64,000 nt of DNA from Streptomyces sp. HUAS 15-9 (GTDB taxonomy: Bacteria > Actinomycetota > Actinomycetes > Streptomycetales > Streptomycetaceae). Shown here piece by piece: positions 9,701-18,851 of the stretch; positions within the stretch are counted from its first letter, which is position 1, and every line of letters begins with the position of its first letter. The notes under the pieces were generated by a model. That model ran no database searches, had not been told where the DNA came from, and worked only from the letters and a program-made list of their open reading frames with translations. A program made the translations under genes and the position numbers. Where the stretch lies: contig NZ_CP106798.1 in assembly GCF_025642155.1 (NCBI RefSeq), positions 8,742,001-8,806,000 of the forward strand, written 5' to 3'.

Positions 9701-10123
9701 TTCGAGCGGCAGCACGCCGGACTGGAGTTGAGCCCGGACGGTGTGGCGATGGCGTCGCAGCGCGCGGTGCGCCGCAGCGCCCGGTACGAGCAGAGCGTCA
9801 TCGACACCATCACCCAGCCGGACAAGCCGTCCGAGTCCTTCGTGAACTACAACGGCACCCTGTTCAACCACTTCATGGCCGGATCGAGCGTTGCACGCTC
9901 GCCCCTGGCCGCCGCCCAGCGGACGCTGCGCGAACCCGCGGGCCAGCGGCTCACCGTCACCGGCGACTCGTACGTGGTTGCCCAAACGCTGAACAACCGC
10001 CGCCTCAGCGGCCCCTTCACCAGCCAGGCCCTGGCCGCCCAGGATCTGGCCGACCGTGTGGCCGACGCCCCCGCACTGGACGGCACCCTGCACGTCATCC
10101 CCGCCTCGGAGGCCCTGTCATGA
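6707..10123 (+). CDS. DUF6603-type large beta-rich protein
   Basis: 1138 residues. The ATG at 6707 follows CAGGAGG and lies inside the stop of the protease gene. The N-terminal 150 residues are helical. The centre is a long series of glycine-rich amphipathic beta segments (for example FLAVKAIGLITTRMPDGSSG, GGVGLQLGYGFKLIAVGG, LFFGFGGFGIEGHIGFDALF) that read like repeated hairpins of a long barrel, tube or beta-solenoid. The C-terminal 200 residues are again mixed. The glycine/aromatic alternation and length agree with what I know as DUF6603, a family without described function; that family call is from memory of its style, not a search. No signal peptide is present. It ends in an ATGA overlap with the next small gene. 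A structural or scaffold role is inference. Confidence 0.6.
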   Translation: MAEAAGSIERVATELAGVFTRITNKLGDDSVIDTFEQLGVHFPDAFLTEPTISAARLTVYGCGAELRPLTQQLTAAIAAGDQAAIAAASFALITQFGRVVEALPELANALATAGPTLPGITEAQIAELNDNLPRKIVDLLLADILQLSAPASALLLVFGIIERTFVPGDDTNPSKPPHERVSVHLDRILPALTNPVGHLGTLYGWGTDHFDAGRLLLVIETMVAGLGLPVLFTPGAAAEPPRLQIFAFDLEPTADGSGLKVAVMLAGALTTAFSFPVSPPTWNAEIGLSGTLPADASGELRPPLDLKLTPPAGPFEASITAGLKATPPTPFLLLGTAGGSRLEFAGLSATGGVKLTFDPSTGKAGGGPIAEGEVTGGKLIIDTAGGDGFISTLLGQLHLESRFDVGFSFTPEQGLRFHGSGGLEIQVPVHVELGPVQLQAIYLLARIEAGKLPIELSAGLSAKLGPVSAAVDRIGLRADLSFPGNGGNLGPADLAFGFKPPTGVGLSLDVGVVTGGGYLFADPDRGEYAGVLQLEFAKFLAVKAIGLITTRMPDGSSGFSLLLVLTAEFGGVGLQLGYGFKLIAVGGIIGLNRTMRLDALMEGVRTGAIESVMFPRDIVANAPRILSDLRAFFPPQEGTFLIGPMAKLGWGTPTLVSVSLGVIIEIPGNIAIVGVLKVALPTEELPLLILQVNFAGAIEFDRKRIFFFASLFGSRVLTMSINGEMGLLVAYGADPNFVLSVGGFHPSFAPPPLPFPSPRRVSVDVLNSGIGRITISGYFAVTSNTAQFGAQADLFFGFGGFGIEGHIGFDALFQFSPFMFIIEVHASVSLKAFGVGVFSISLRFALSGPTPWRARGTGSISFFFFEISADFDITWGEERDTVLPPVNVMPLLAGELLKPEGWQARPPAGGAPLVTLRALAEAESELVLHPLGTLLVRQRAVPLDIQVDKVGSENAADVSKLAVNPAGTALTKLSDAEEMFALAQFQNMDDAAKLARRAFERQHAGLELSPDGVAMASQRAVRRSARYEQSVIDTITQPDKPSESFVNYNGTLFNHFMAGSSVARSPLAAAQRTLREPAGQRLTVTGDSYVVAQTLNNRRLSGPFTSQALAAQDLADRVADAPALDGTLHVIPASEALS

Positions 10124-10254
10124 GCGAGGAGCGACCCGAACGCAGCGAGCCGAGTGGGGGATACCGCTTGGCGCAACACCTCCTGCACTTCCTGCTCGGT
10201 GTGCGTGCGCGCACCTCCGCCACGACCGAAGAGAGGAAGGCGAGCAACCGATGA
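10120..10254 (+). CDS. 44-residue protein between two large operon genes
   Basis: A short frame locked into the operon by ATGA overlaps at both ends: its start overlaps the DUF6603 stop, and its stop overlaps the start of the 1114-residue gene. Such double coupling is good evidence that it is translated. The product begins MSEERPERSEPSGGYRLAQH, with a mildly amphipathic centre (LAQHLLHFLLGVRAR) and a charged tail. No family is recognised. It might be a small subunit, or only a device that carries ribosomes to the next gene. Without it, the gap between the large genes would be the only loose junction of the operon. Confidence 0.5.
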   Translation: MSEERPERSEPSGGYRLAQHLLHFLLGVRARTSATTEERKASNR

Positions 10255-13200
10255 GCAGCGCATATTCGTTCCTGCCCTGGCTGCGCCGTGGCATCGCCAC
10301 CCAGATCAGCGCGGACCCGGGCTCGGCCTCCCGCGCCAGCATCGAGGTCAAGCTTCGGATCGACGGCACCCCACGGACGGGAGGCGCCACCCTCACTCAG
10401 GAGGTGGGGCACAACGTCCAGCTCTACGGGCCGGGCGACGTGATCGGGATCGACCCGCGGGCCATCGTCCGCACCGAGCCGCGTGACTGGGTGACCAACT
10501 TCGACCCCAACTACCTCGCGTTTATCGAGTTCTACGAGGAGGACTACTGCTGGCGCTACAGTCCGGCGGTGCCCCATGCCACGACCGGACGGTTGGCGCC
10601 ATGGCTGGCGCTGATCGTGCTCACCGAGGAGGAGTTCGAGGACGCGGGCATGCCGCCCGGCCGCCCGCTGCCCTTCATCACGGTCGACGACCTCGCTGCG
10701 CTGCCGCCCCCCGACCAAGTGGGCGCGTTCGCCCACGTCCACGTCAACCGCGAGATCACGTCCGGGCACACCGCCACGAACGACATGGGCGCGGTTCTGC
10801 CGCAGCTCGCCGCCACCCTCGGAGAGAACCCCGACCTGGCCTGCTCACGCCTGATGTGCCCGCGCAGGCTGGACCCGGTGGTCGCCTACCACGCCTTCCT
10901 GGTCCCGGCGTTCGAGACCGGACGGCTGGCTGGGCTCGGGCACGACCCGGCGGGTGCGCCCGGTGCGCTGCACTCGAGCTGGTCCTCGTACTCCGGGCGG
11001 CCGGAGCCGGGCAACCTCCCCGTCTACCACCGGTGGTCGTTCCGTACGGCGCCGACCGGCGACTTCGAATACCTGGTCAGGCTGCTGAAACCGCGGTCCC
11101 CGGACGCCCGCGTGGGCAACCGCGACATGGACACCCAGGAGCCGGGCGCCGGGCTGCCGCCAGCCACGCCCACGGACCCCGGGCTGGACCGTGTGCTGCG
11201 GCTGGGCGGTGCACTCAAGGTCCCCGAGTCGTCACTGTCCCCGGAGGAGCTCGACGAGCAGAACAAGTACGAGAACTGGGACGAGCCGTACCCACACCCG
11301 TTCCAGACCGCGCTCGCCACACTGATCAACCTGAGCCAGACCTACACCCAAGAACAGCCCCTCACCGCGCATCAGCAGATCGCCGGGGGCCCGGTGGACC
11401 TGGCGAGCGTCGCCGACGCCGGCCCCGACCCGTTGGTGACCCCGCCGCTGTACGGGCGCTGGCACGCGCTCACCTCACGGCTGCTCACCAATGAGAGCGG
11501 CAATCCGCTGCCGCACCCGCGCAACTGGGTGCACGAGCTCAACCTCGACCCCCGGTTCCGGGCCGCGGCGGGCATCGGCGCACGCGTCGTACGCGAGCAC
11601 CAAGAGGCGTACATGCAGGCCGCGTGGGCGCAGATCGGCGACGTGCTGGAGGCCAACAAGCGGATCCGCGGCGCCCAAGTGGCGCGAGAGGTGTCGCACG
11701 CGCTGCACAGCGGGCACTTGAAGACGCTGAACCAGGTCGCTCCCGCACAGATCCTGGCGATGACTGCGCCCGTGCACTCCCGTGTGGTTACCGACGCCGT
11801 CATCGCCGGTTCCGGGGTGGCCAGCGACGACGTGGCGCCCATGGATACCGCCGAACCGGTCACCGTGGCCGAGCAGTTCGCCCGCAGCCGGATCGCCGGG
11901 GCTCCCGTGTCACCGGCGATGCGCAGGCAGACCCGGCCGGGTTCGCGGCTCATGCGGCGCCTGCCTCCCCTCGGTGGCGGAGGCGGAGGGAACCTCCTCC
12001 AGGACGGCGGCCCGCCGCCCAGCCTGCTCGACCGGATGAACCAGGACCAGGTACGGGCCGCGCCGCGCAAGGTGGCGCCGACCGGCGTGACCACCGTCGA
12101 CACCCTGGAGTCGGGGCTCGAGGGCCCGGTCATCGGCGTCACCAGCGCCGGCGAGGGCGCACCAGGCGCGAGGGGTCCCGCAGGCATGAACGCCACCGGC
12201 GGCACCGTCCTCGTCCCCAACCCGGTGCCCGGACTGCCGAACAGCGCAGACTTCGTCATCTCGCTGCCCGGCGAGGGCGTCACCCCGCACGCGGGTGGCA
12301 CCGACAGCCCAGAGGCAACCCGCTTCAAGCAGGCGCTGAACGCGGCGTACGGGGTGTTCAACGGCTCCGCGATCGCCGGGCAGACGCCGGAGCGCAAGGC
12401 CGTGAACCTGACCGCGATCGGCACCGGGACACTCGACGCGCTGCACCCCGACCGCACGATCCCGCGCCGGGTCCTGGCCGGCATCCACTACCCGCACTCC
12501 AACGAGAGGGACCTGTCGCCGGTGTCGGACCCGGCATCGCCTGCCCCCACGCCGCGGGCACTGCTGCCGACCCCGGCCACGATGGTCGAGGCAATGGCCT
12601 ACCCGGTGATCGACCTGCCGATGTTCCAACCCTTGATGGACCTGTCCAGCGAGTTCTTCCTGCCGAACCTGAACCTGGTGCCGCGCGACAGCATCACGCT
12701 GCTGGAGACCAACCAGCGGTTTATCGAGTCCTACATGGTCGGCCTGAACCACGAGATGGCGCGCGAACTGCTGTGGCGCGAATACCCGACCGACCAGCGC
12801 GGCACGCCCTTCGCGCAGTTCTGGGACGTACGAGGGGTCCGCTCCAAGCCGGGCGAGTCGGCACAGGAGAGGCGCGAGCGACTGCTCGACATCCCGCCGA
12901 TCCACACCTGGACCGCGGAGTCGGAGCTGGGGGACCACGACAACCGCGAGATCAACGGCGAGAAGGACGACGAACTCGTGCTGGTGATCCGCGGCGAGCT
13001 GCTGAAGAAGTATCCGACCACGGTGGTCTACGCGCACCGCGCCGAGTGGCGCACCCACCCCGACGGAACCCCCGATCCCTCCCAGGAGCGCAAGCTCAAA
13101 GACCTCGACCCCACTGCCACCGAGCCGTCGGAGGACATCGTCAAACTGCCGTTGTACGAGGCCAAGGCCGCGCCCGACATCTACTTCTTCGGCTTCGACC

Positions 13201-13595
13201 TCAACGAGGACGAGGCCAGGGGCGAGTCCGGCGAGCATCCGGACGACGACCCCGGCTGGTTCTTCGTACTCAAGGAACGCCCCGGGGACCCGAGGTTCGG
13301 CCTGGACATCAACCGCGCGGGCAGGCTGCAGGTATGGAACGACCTGGCCTGGCCCGACGTACTCACCGGGCCGCCCAGCGGCGCGCCGCGCTACCTGAAA
13401 CTCGACGCGAGTACCCCGGTGCTCACGCTGGAAGAGCCCACCGCTCCGGCGGACGCCGAGAAGCAGGAGCAGTACGCGGAGGACAAGGACATCGTCTGGA
13501 GCGCCCAGATCGGCGCGGGCGACCTGGCCTACATCCTCTATCAGGCGCCCGTGTTGGTCGCCGTGCACGCGAGGGAGATGCTCGGCGATGGCTGA
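10251..13595 (+). CDS. Large hypothetical protein (1114 residues) of the protease/DUF6603 operon
   Basis: The ATG at 10251 overlaps the stop of the 44-residue gene; GAGAGGAAGG lies upstream. I do not recognise the family. There is no signal peptide and no membrane segment. Notable parts: an N-terminal block (YSFLPWLRRGIA; YLAFIEFYEEDYCWRYSP); a Gly-rich linker near residue 575 (LPPLGGGGGG); and a block containing FIESYMVGLNHEMARELLW and YPTDQRGTPFAQFWDVRG. The C-terminal part holds PDIYFFGFDLNEDEARG and DPGWFFVLKERPGDPRFGLD. The conserved-looking aromatic motifs suggest a defined fold rather than a repeat protein. It overlaps the next gene by 8 bases (ATGGCTGA), the same junction as protease/DUF6603. 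A complex with the neighbours is inferred from coupling only. Confidence 0.7.
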   Translation: MSSAYSFLPWLRRGIATQISADPGSASRASIEVKLRIDGTPRTGGATLTQEVGHNVQLYGPGDVIGIDPRAIVRTEPRDWVTNFDPNYLAFIEFYEEDYCWRYSPAVPHATTGRLAPWLALIVLTEEEFEDAGMPPGRPLPFITVDDLAALPPPDQVGAFAHVHVNREITSGHTATNDMGAVLPQLAATLGENPDLACSRLMCPRRLDPVVAYHAFLVPAFETGRLAGLGHDPAGAPGALHSSWSSYSGRPEPGNLPVYHRWSFRTAPTGDFEYLVRLLKPRSPDARVGNRDMDTQEPGAGLPPATPTDPGLDRVLRLGGALKVPESSLSPEELDEQNKYENWDEPYPHPFQTALATLINLSQTYTQEQPLTAHQQIAGGPVDLASVADAGPDPLVTPPLYGRWHALTSRLLTNESGNPLPHPRNWVHELNLDPRFRAAAGIGARVVREHQEAYMQAAWAQIGDVLEANKRIRGAQVAREVSHALHSGHLKTLNQVAPAQILAMTAPVHSRVVTDAVIAGSGVASDDVAPMDTAEPVTVAEQFARSRIAGAPVSPAMRRQTRPGSRLMRRLPPLGGGGGGNLLQDGGPPPSLLDRMNQDQVRAAPRKVAPTGVTTVDTLESGLEGPVIGVTSAGEGAPGARGPAGMNATGGTVLVPNPVPGLPNSADFVISLPGEGVTPHAGGTDSPEATRFKQALNAAYGVFNGSAIAGQTPERKAVNLTAIGTGTLDALHPDRTIPRRVLAGIHYPHSNERDLSPVSDPASPAPTPRALLPTPATMVEAMAYPVIDLPMFQPLMDLSSEFFLPNLNLVPRDSITLLETNQRFIESYMVGLNHEMARELLWREYPTDQRGTPFAQFWDVRGVRSKPGESAQERRERLLDIPPIHTWTAESELGDHDNREINGEKDDELVLVIRGELLKKYPTTVVYAHRAEWRTHPDGTPDPSQERKLKDLDPTATEPSEDIVKLPLYEAKAAPDIYFFGFDLNEDEARGESGEHPDDDPGWFFVLKERPGDPRFGLDINRAGRLQVWNDLAWPDVLTGPPSGAPRYLKLDASTPVLTLEEPTAPADAEKQEQYAEDKDIVWSAQIGAGDLAYILYQAPVLVAVHAREMLGDG

Positions 13596-16500
13596 ACCAG
13601 ACTCGCGGCCAATCGAGCCGGCCGTGGCCCCCATCCCGGGCAACCTCAGCGACGCCTACCCGATGCTGCTCGGACCGGTGCGCCTGGAGACGGTGTTCAC
13701 CCCCACCGAGCTGCTGGTGCGGGTGTTCCCCGACGAGTGGGCCGTCGACGCGTTCGAGCCCAAGCGCACGAACCACGAACACGAGCTCGCCTTCGGTTAC
13801 TGGCGCAAGGTGTGGCAGGCCGGGGGCGACCGCGCGCTGCGCCTGTCCGCCTGGCGCGACCTGGTGAACAGCGCGGGCGCCGGGCGGGCCCAATGGATCG
13901 CTGAGAACCGCAAACCGCTCAACCCACAGGACGAGCCGCACCGTAGCGGGCTCGACCACGTCATCCTGGTGATCGCGGACGACGATCCGCTGGCGGCGGC
14001 CGACCGGCCGTCTGCCCGCACCTACTGGACGGCGATCTACCGGGCAGCCGGCGCCAAAGCCGCAGTGCAGGCCGCCGACTCGGACCTGCAGTCGGCGGTC
14101 GGCCCCACCCGCGCCGTCCGGATCCGCGCACGCCGGCCGGCGGGTATGACCCAGGTGCCTCCGGGCGGTGTGGCGACTGCCCACGTCACGGTGGCCTTCC
14201 TGGACATGCCGAAGGCACAGACCGGGGAGACCAAGAGCTCGTCGTGGACGGTCGCAGCCAAGGCCAGGCTGCTGCCCGACCGGTTCACCCTGCTCGGATA
14301 CGTGGGCGGCCAACTGGTCGTGAACGTCACGGGCGGCACCGTGCCGGACGAACTCGCCGTCAGCCCGGACCCCTCGACGCCGCCGGCGGACCAGCTGCGA
14401 GCACAGAACGGCGACCTGAAGGTGCCCCCGGCGCTCGCCTGGCTGACCGACTTCACCAGCGCGGTCCAGGCCGGAATGGGATTCCGCATCCCGCTGACCG
14501 ACGCGATCAGGGGAGGCCTGGACCGGCTCATCGCGATCGGTGTACGCGTCAAGTCCGGCCCCACACAGGCCAAGGCCGAGCTGGAGGGACTGATCGCCCG
14601 GCAGTCGACGAGCCGTGCAGGCTACCGGCTGCTGCGCCAGGGAACGCCCACCAACAACACGGGTGACGCGCAGTCCGGTCACGGCACCGGCGACGAGGCC
14701 GAGGAGAGCTACGCCGCCGTGTTCGAGGGCCCGGCATCTCCCGCGCCACCGGGGGACTGGCGGGGCAAGACCGACGGCCAGTGGCTGGCCGAGCTGCTCG
14801 GCATCAACCCCGAGGTGACCCGGCAGCTGATCGGCGCCGACAGCACCGACACGCGTGAGGCGCGGGCGATGAACACCGCACTGTGGCCCGCCACCTGGGG
14901 CTACCATCTGCACACCATGCTCAACCCGGTCTTCGCGACCGCTGCCGTGGACGCCACCCGGTCCTTCTTCACCCGGTACGTCAGCGGCCGCGGTCCGCTG
15001 CCCTCCGTGCAAGTGGGCAGGCAGCCGTACGGGCTGCTGGTCACGACCGCCTTCTCCCGAATGGCCTGGGCCGACAACGACACCGCCGCAGCGCACCGCA
15101 GGCGCATGCACACCGTGCTGCAGACCATGGCAGGCGACTGGCAGCAGCTCGCGGCCGGGGTGCCGCACTTGGGCCAGGACACAGACCCCCACCAGCTGCT
15201 GCTTGACCTGCTCGCCGCGCACCCGGCCTCGGTGGAGTTCCACCAGCGCTACGGGCAGAGCGCCGAGGACTACTTCAACCGGCTGAACCTGGAGGGCTCC
15301 GGCACGGACGTCCTCACCGCGCTGGACACGCTCAACGTCCGGGGGCGCATCCGTACACTCCTCACCCACCTCGGCTACGACCCGCAGCGGCCCGATCCCG
15401 ACGCGTCCACGCGGCTGTTCACGGGCCGCCAGCACGCGCTGCGTGGCCCGATCGTGGACGACCTTCCGATGTCGGAGAGCCGACCGGTGCGCGTCTCCTC
15501 CGACGACGGCCGCAACTACCTCGCCTGGCTTGCGCACTTTGCGCGAGCCGACTTCAACGCCGTACGCCGTGAAGACGGGTTCAGTGGCGGAAGACCCACC
15601 GCGCTGCTCTACCTGCTGCTGCGGCATGCCGTACTCACGGCGTACGACGAGGCGGCGTTGCGGCTGTCGGCAGCCGCGCACGGCACCGACGAGGCCCAAC
15701 TGCTCGCTGCGCGTCGCGAGCAGCCGTTCGTGCACATCAGCACCCGGACCCAGGTCAGCGAGAGCCGGTACGGACGGCTGTACGCCCCCGACCCCGACGT
15801 GACGGGCGCGCCCAACACACTGATCGCCGACTTCATCCCTCAGGTCATCGGGCAGCGCCCGGCCACGGTCGACCTGGCCGAGCAGCTCGACGCCCTCGAC
15901 CTGCTGGCGCAGGTGCCGACCGCGCGGCTGGAGCGCGCACTCGCCGAACACATCGACTGCTCCACCTACCGGCTGGACGCCTGGCGGCTTGGACTTGCCA
16001 CCGAGCGGCTGTTCACCATGCGATACGGGGCGACCGGCAGCGGTCCTGCCACGACCGGGCTGCACCTCGGAGCCTTCGGCTGGCTGGAGAACATCCGCCC
16101 CCGCGGCGCGTTCGAGCAGGTACAACTCACCGGTCGGCTCGCTCAGATCTTCACCCCGCCGGGGAGCGGCCCGCTGTTGCGGGACCCGGCGAGCGGCGGG
16201 CACATCCATACGCCCTCGTTGAACCACGCCACGACCGCGGCGCTGTTGCGCACCGGCTACCTGGCCAACGGAGGCTCCGACAACCCGGGCACCATGGCGG
16301 TCAACCTCAACTCCGAGCGCGTACGTATCGCATTGTCGTTCATCGAGGGCATCCGTTCAGGGCAGTCACTCGGCGCCCTGCTCGGCTACCGGTTCGAGCG
16401 CGGGCTGCACGACAAGCACGATGTAGCCGAAGTCGACTTCTTCATCGCCGCGTTGCGCATGGCGTTCCCGCTGGTTGCCACGAAGCTGCCGGGCACCGAG

Positions 16501-18849
16501 CCGCCCGCGGGCACCGCGATCGAGCAGGTGGAGGCGCGCAATGTGATCGACGGGCTTGAGCTCGTACGGCACGTCACACGCACCGGTCCGGCCACGTACC
16601 CGTTCGGGCACCCGGAGCTGCCGCCGGCCGAGCCGGTACAGGCCCAGGCCATCGAAGAGGAGGTCCAGCGGCTCGTGGAGATCCACGACGCGCTGGCCGA
16701 CCTGGCTGTCGCGGAAGGCGTGCACCAGGCCGTACTCGGCAACCCGGACCGCGCCGGCGCCGTCTTCGAGGCCTACACCAAGTCGGGCTTCCCGCCCGAA
16801 CCGGTCGTGACCGCGACACCGCGCAGCGGCGTCAGCCTGAACCACCGGGTCGGTCTGCACGTTCGTGCCGGGCGCCCGCCCAAGATCTCACCGGTGGCCG
16901 GCGGGCACATGACCCCGCGTGGCCGCGGTGAGCCCGGCATCAACGACTGGCTGGCCCGGCTGCTGCCGGGGCATGGCCAGCTGGCCTGCCGTGTGACCTG
17001 GACGGACCCGCGGACCGGCGACGAACGCGACCGGGTGGTCAGCCTGGCAGAGCTCGGGATGCAGCCGATCGATCTGCTGTGGGCGCTGCGGCCGGACGAC
17101 GCCGCGGCGATGACCGACCTGGACGACCGGATCCTCGGCCGGGTGATGCAGACGGGCACCATCCGCCCCGATGCCGAGCCACTCATCCGGTACACCGACC
17201 GCATCCAGGGCAAGATCACGCTCTTCGAACTGTCCCCGCTCATCTCAGCACTGCGGCAGCTACTGCTCACGGCCCGCCCGCTCCGGCCGAGCGACCTCGT
17301 GCCGCAGTCGGGCACCGAGACGACCGGCTCCGCGCTCGATGAGAACGTGGACCTGCCCCGGGCCCGGCCCGCCGCCGTGCGCGAGGCCATGCACGACTTC
17401 GCCGAAGATCTGGACGAGTTCATCGAGGATCTCGGCGCACCGCTGGCCGATCCCGTTGAGAGCCGCGTCGAGCTACTGTCCGACGTCGACGACTACCTGG
17501 TCAGGATGGCCGAGCTTGCGATCTCCGCAGCGGGCTTCGGCATGGTGCGCAGCGGCTGGGGCGAGCTGGCCCAGTGGCGGGGCGACCGGTTCCGCGAGGT
17601 GCTCGCCGCGGTGGACGTGGTGGCCGACCGTATGACGGTCACGCTGGCCGCGGCGGACGCCAAGATCGCGGCGGACGACGCGCTGCCCGCGGGCACGTCG
17701 GCCGAGGTCAGGTTCGGCCTGCTGCAGCAGGCCGAGCGGCTGCTGACCACCACGCCGACAAGCCCACGGCCGCGCACGCCACAGCAACTGCGGGGGATCG
17801 TGGCCGGCCGGCGCGCCACGTTCGACGTCCGCCGTTCCGGGCTGGAGGCGATCGCGAAGACGAACCGCTCGACCCTGTCCGGGCTGCTGCACGACGTGAG
17901 CGCCCTGCAACCGATCACCGCGTTCGATCCGCAGGGGCTGGATCTCACACCGACCGAGGATGCGGTGATCGTGTTCCTGACCGGGCTCGCGGCGCGCGCC
18001 GCGGACCTGCGGGCGGACGTCGGCGAACGGTTGACCGCGGCCGATGCGGAGCTCGCCCGCTACGACGCGGTGGCCGCCGGCAAGGACCGGGCCACGGCCG
18101 CGGTGGCCGCAATCCGGGCGCTGATCGGCCCGGACGCGCTCGCGGTCCACGAGTTCACCGTGCCTGACGACCTCGGTGACAGCTGGCGCGACGGGTACCT
18201 CGCATCCAGGCGGGGTGAGCTCACGGATCATCTGGACCGTGACTTCCCGGTGGACGACTGGCTGCACGGTGTAGCCCGGGTCCGGCCCCGGCTGAGCGTG
18301 TGGGAGCGGGTCACGCTGCTGACCGACGCGCTCGACGGGGACGAGCCCGAACTGCTCCCCGTACAGTTCCCGTTCGAGGAGAGCGCCCCATGGCTGGCCA
18401 TGGAACTGCCCGCGAGCTACCAGCTCAGGAGCGACCGGCTGCTCTACACCGCGCACTACAGCGACCAGCCGAACCCTCACGACACCTTCTGCGCGCTGCT
18501 GATCGACGAATGGACCGAGACGCTCCCCGCGAAGGCGGAGACCACCGGTATCGCCCTGCACTACGACCGACCCGGCTCGGAGCCGCCGCAGGCCATGCTG
18601 CTCGTCGCGCCGCCCAAGCGCACGGGCGCCTGGAACTGGGACGACCTGGTTGCCGCGCTGCACGAGACGCTCGACCTGGCCCGGTCGCGCGCCGTCGAAC
18701 CCACCCAGATCGACGCAACGGCGTACGCGCAGTTGTTGCCCGCCACGGTCATGACGGCGACCGCGTCCCCGATCACGATCTCCACCGATCTCTCCATCAA
18801 CAACGATCAGCCGCCGGCGAGCGGCCCATTGAGACCCGCGAGGGGCTGA
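13588..18849 (+). CDS. Very large hypothetical protein (1753 residues) of the same operon
   Basis: The start ATG lies within the end of the preceding gene. No family is recognised, and there is no signal peptide or membrane segment. Landmarks: TWGYHLHTMLNPVFATAAVD and GPLPSVQVGRQPYGLLVTTA in the first third; NPGTMAVNLNSERVRIALSF near the middle; a helical region from about residue 1240 to 1520 with heptad-like Leu/Ala spacing; and a C-terminal domain with CALLIDEWTETLPAKAETTG and WDDLVAALHETLDLARSRAV. The LIDEWTE and VEPTQIDATAYAQLLP stretches look strongly conserved in type and could be catalytic or assembly sites, but this cannot be told here. It is followed after two bases by the last gene of the operon. 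Confidence 0.7.
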   Translation: MAEPDSRPIEPAVAPIPGNLSDAYPMLLGPVRLETVFTPTELLVRVFPDEWAVDAFEPKRTNHEHELAFGYWRKVWQAGGDRALRLSAWRDLVNSAGAGRAQWIAENRKPLNPQDEPHRSGLDHVILVIADDDPLAAADRPSARTYWTAIYRAAGAKAAVQAADSDLQSAVGPTRAVRIRARRPAGMTQVPPGGVATAHVTVAFLDMPKAQTGETKSSSWTVAAKARLLPDRFTLLGYVGGQLVVNVTGGTVPDELAVSPDPSTPPADQLRAQNGDLKVPPALAWLTDFTSAVQAGMGFRIPLTDAIRGGLDRLIAIGVRVKSGPTQAKAELEGLIARQSTSRAGYRLLRQGTPTNNTGDAQSGHGTGDEAEESYAAVFEGPASPAPPGDWRGKTDGQWLAELLGINPEVTRQLIGADSTDTREARAMNTALWPATWGYHLHTMLNPVFATAAVDATRSFFTRYVSGRGPLPSVQVGRQPYGLLVTTAFSRMAWADNDTAAAHRRRMHTVLQTMAGDWQQLAAGVPHLGQDTDPHQLLLDLLAAHPASVEFHQRYGQSAEDYFNRLNLEGSGTDVLTALDTLNVRGRIRTLLTHLGYDPQRPDPDASTRLFTGRQHALRGPIVDDLPMSESRPVRVSSDDGRNYLAWLAHFARADFNAVRREDGFSGGRPTALLYLLLRHAVLTAYDEAALRLSAAAHGTDEAQLLAARREQPFVHISTRTQVSESRYGRLYAPDPDVTGAPNTLIADFIPQVIGQRPATVDLAEQLDALDLLAQVPTARLERALAEHIDCSTYRLDAWRLGLATERLFTMRYGATGSGPATTGLHLGAFGWLENIRPRGAFEQVQLTGRLAQIFTPPGSGPLLRDPASGGHIHTPSLNHATTAALLRTGYLANGGSDNPGTMAVNLNSERVRIALSFIEGIRSGQSLGALLGYRFERGLHDKHDVAEVDFFIAALRMAFPLVATKLPGTEPPAGTAIEQVEARNVIDGLELVRHVTRTGPATYPFGHPELPPAEPVQAQAIEEEVQRLVEIHDALADLAVAEGVHQAVLGNPDRAGAVFEAYTKSGFPPEPVVTATPRSGVSLNHRVGLHVRAGRPPKISPVAGGHMTPRGRGEPGINDWLARLLPGHGQLACRVTWTDPRTGDERDRVVSLAELGMQPIDLLWALRPDDAAAMTDLDDRILGRVMQTGTIRPDAEPLIRYTDRIQGKITLFELSPLISALRQLLLTARPLRPSDLVPQSGTETTGSALDENVDLPRARPAAVREAMHDFAEDLDEFIEDLGAPLADPVESRVELLSDVDDYLVRMAELAISAAGFGMVRSGWGELAQWRGDRFREVLAAVDVVADRMTVTLAAADAKIAADDALPAGTSAEVRFGLLQQAERLLTTTPTSPRPRTPQQLRGIVAGRRATFDVRRSGLEAIAKTNRSTLSGLLHDVSALQPITAFDPQGLDLTPTEDAVIVFLTGLAARAADLRADVGERLTAADAELARYDAVAAGKDRATAAVAAIRALIGPDALAVHEFTVPDDLGDSWRDGYLASRRGELTDHLDRDFPVDDWLHGVARVRPRLSVWERVTLLTDALDGDEPELLPVQFPFEESAPWLAMELPASYQLRSDRLLYTAHYSDQPNPHDTFCALLIDEWTETLPAKAETTGIALHYDRPGSEPPQAMLLVAPPKRTGAWNWDDLVAALHETLDLARSRAVEPTQIDATAYAQLLPATVMTATASPITISTDLSINNDQPPASGPLRPARG

Positions 18850-18851
18850 CC

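Noticed and set aside
11624..13867. A 747-codon plus-strand frame within the 1114-residue gene
   Set aside because: Arg/Gly/Pro-rich alternative frame without motifs. The other frame has the coupled starts and stops.
13423..16227. A 934-codon minus-strand frame inside the large operon
   Set aside because: Antisense shadow of the 1753-residue gene, with no ribosome site or recognisable domain.
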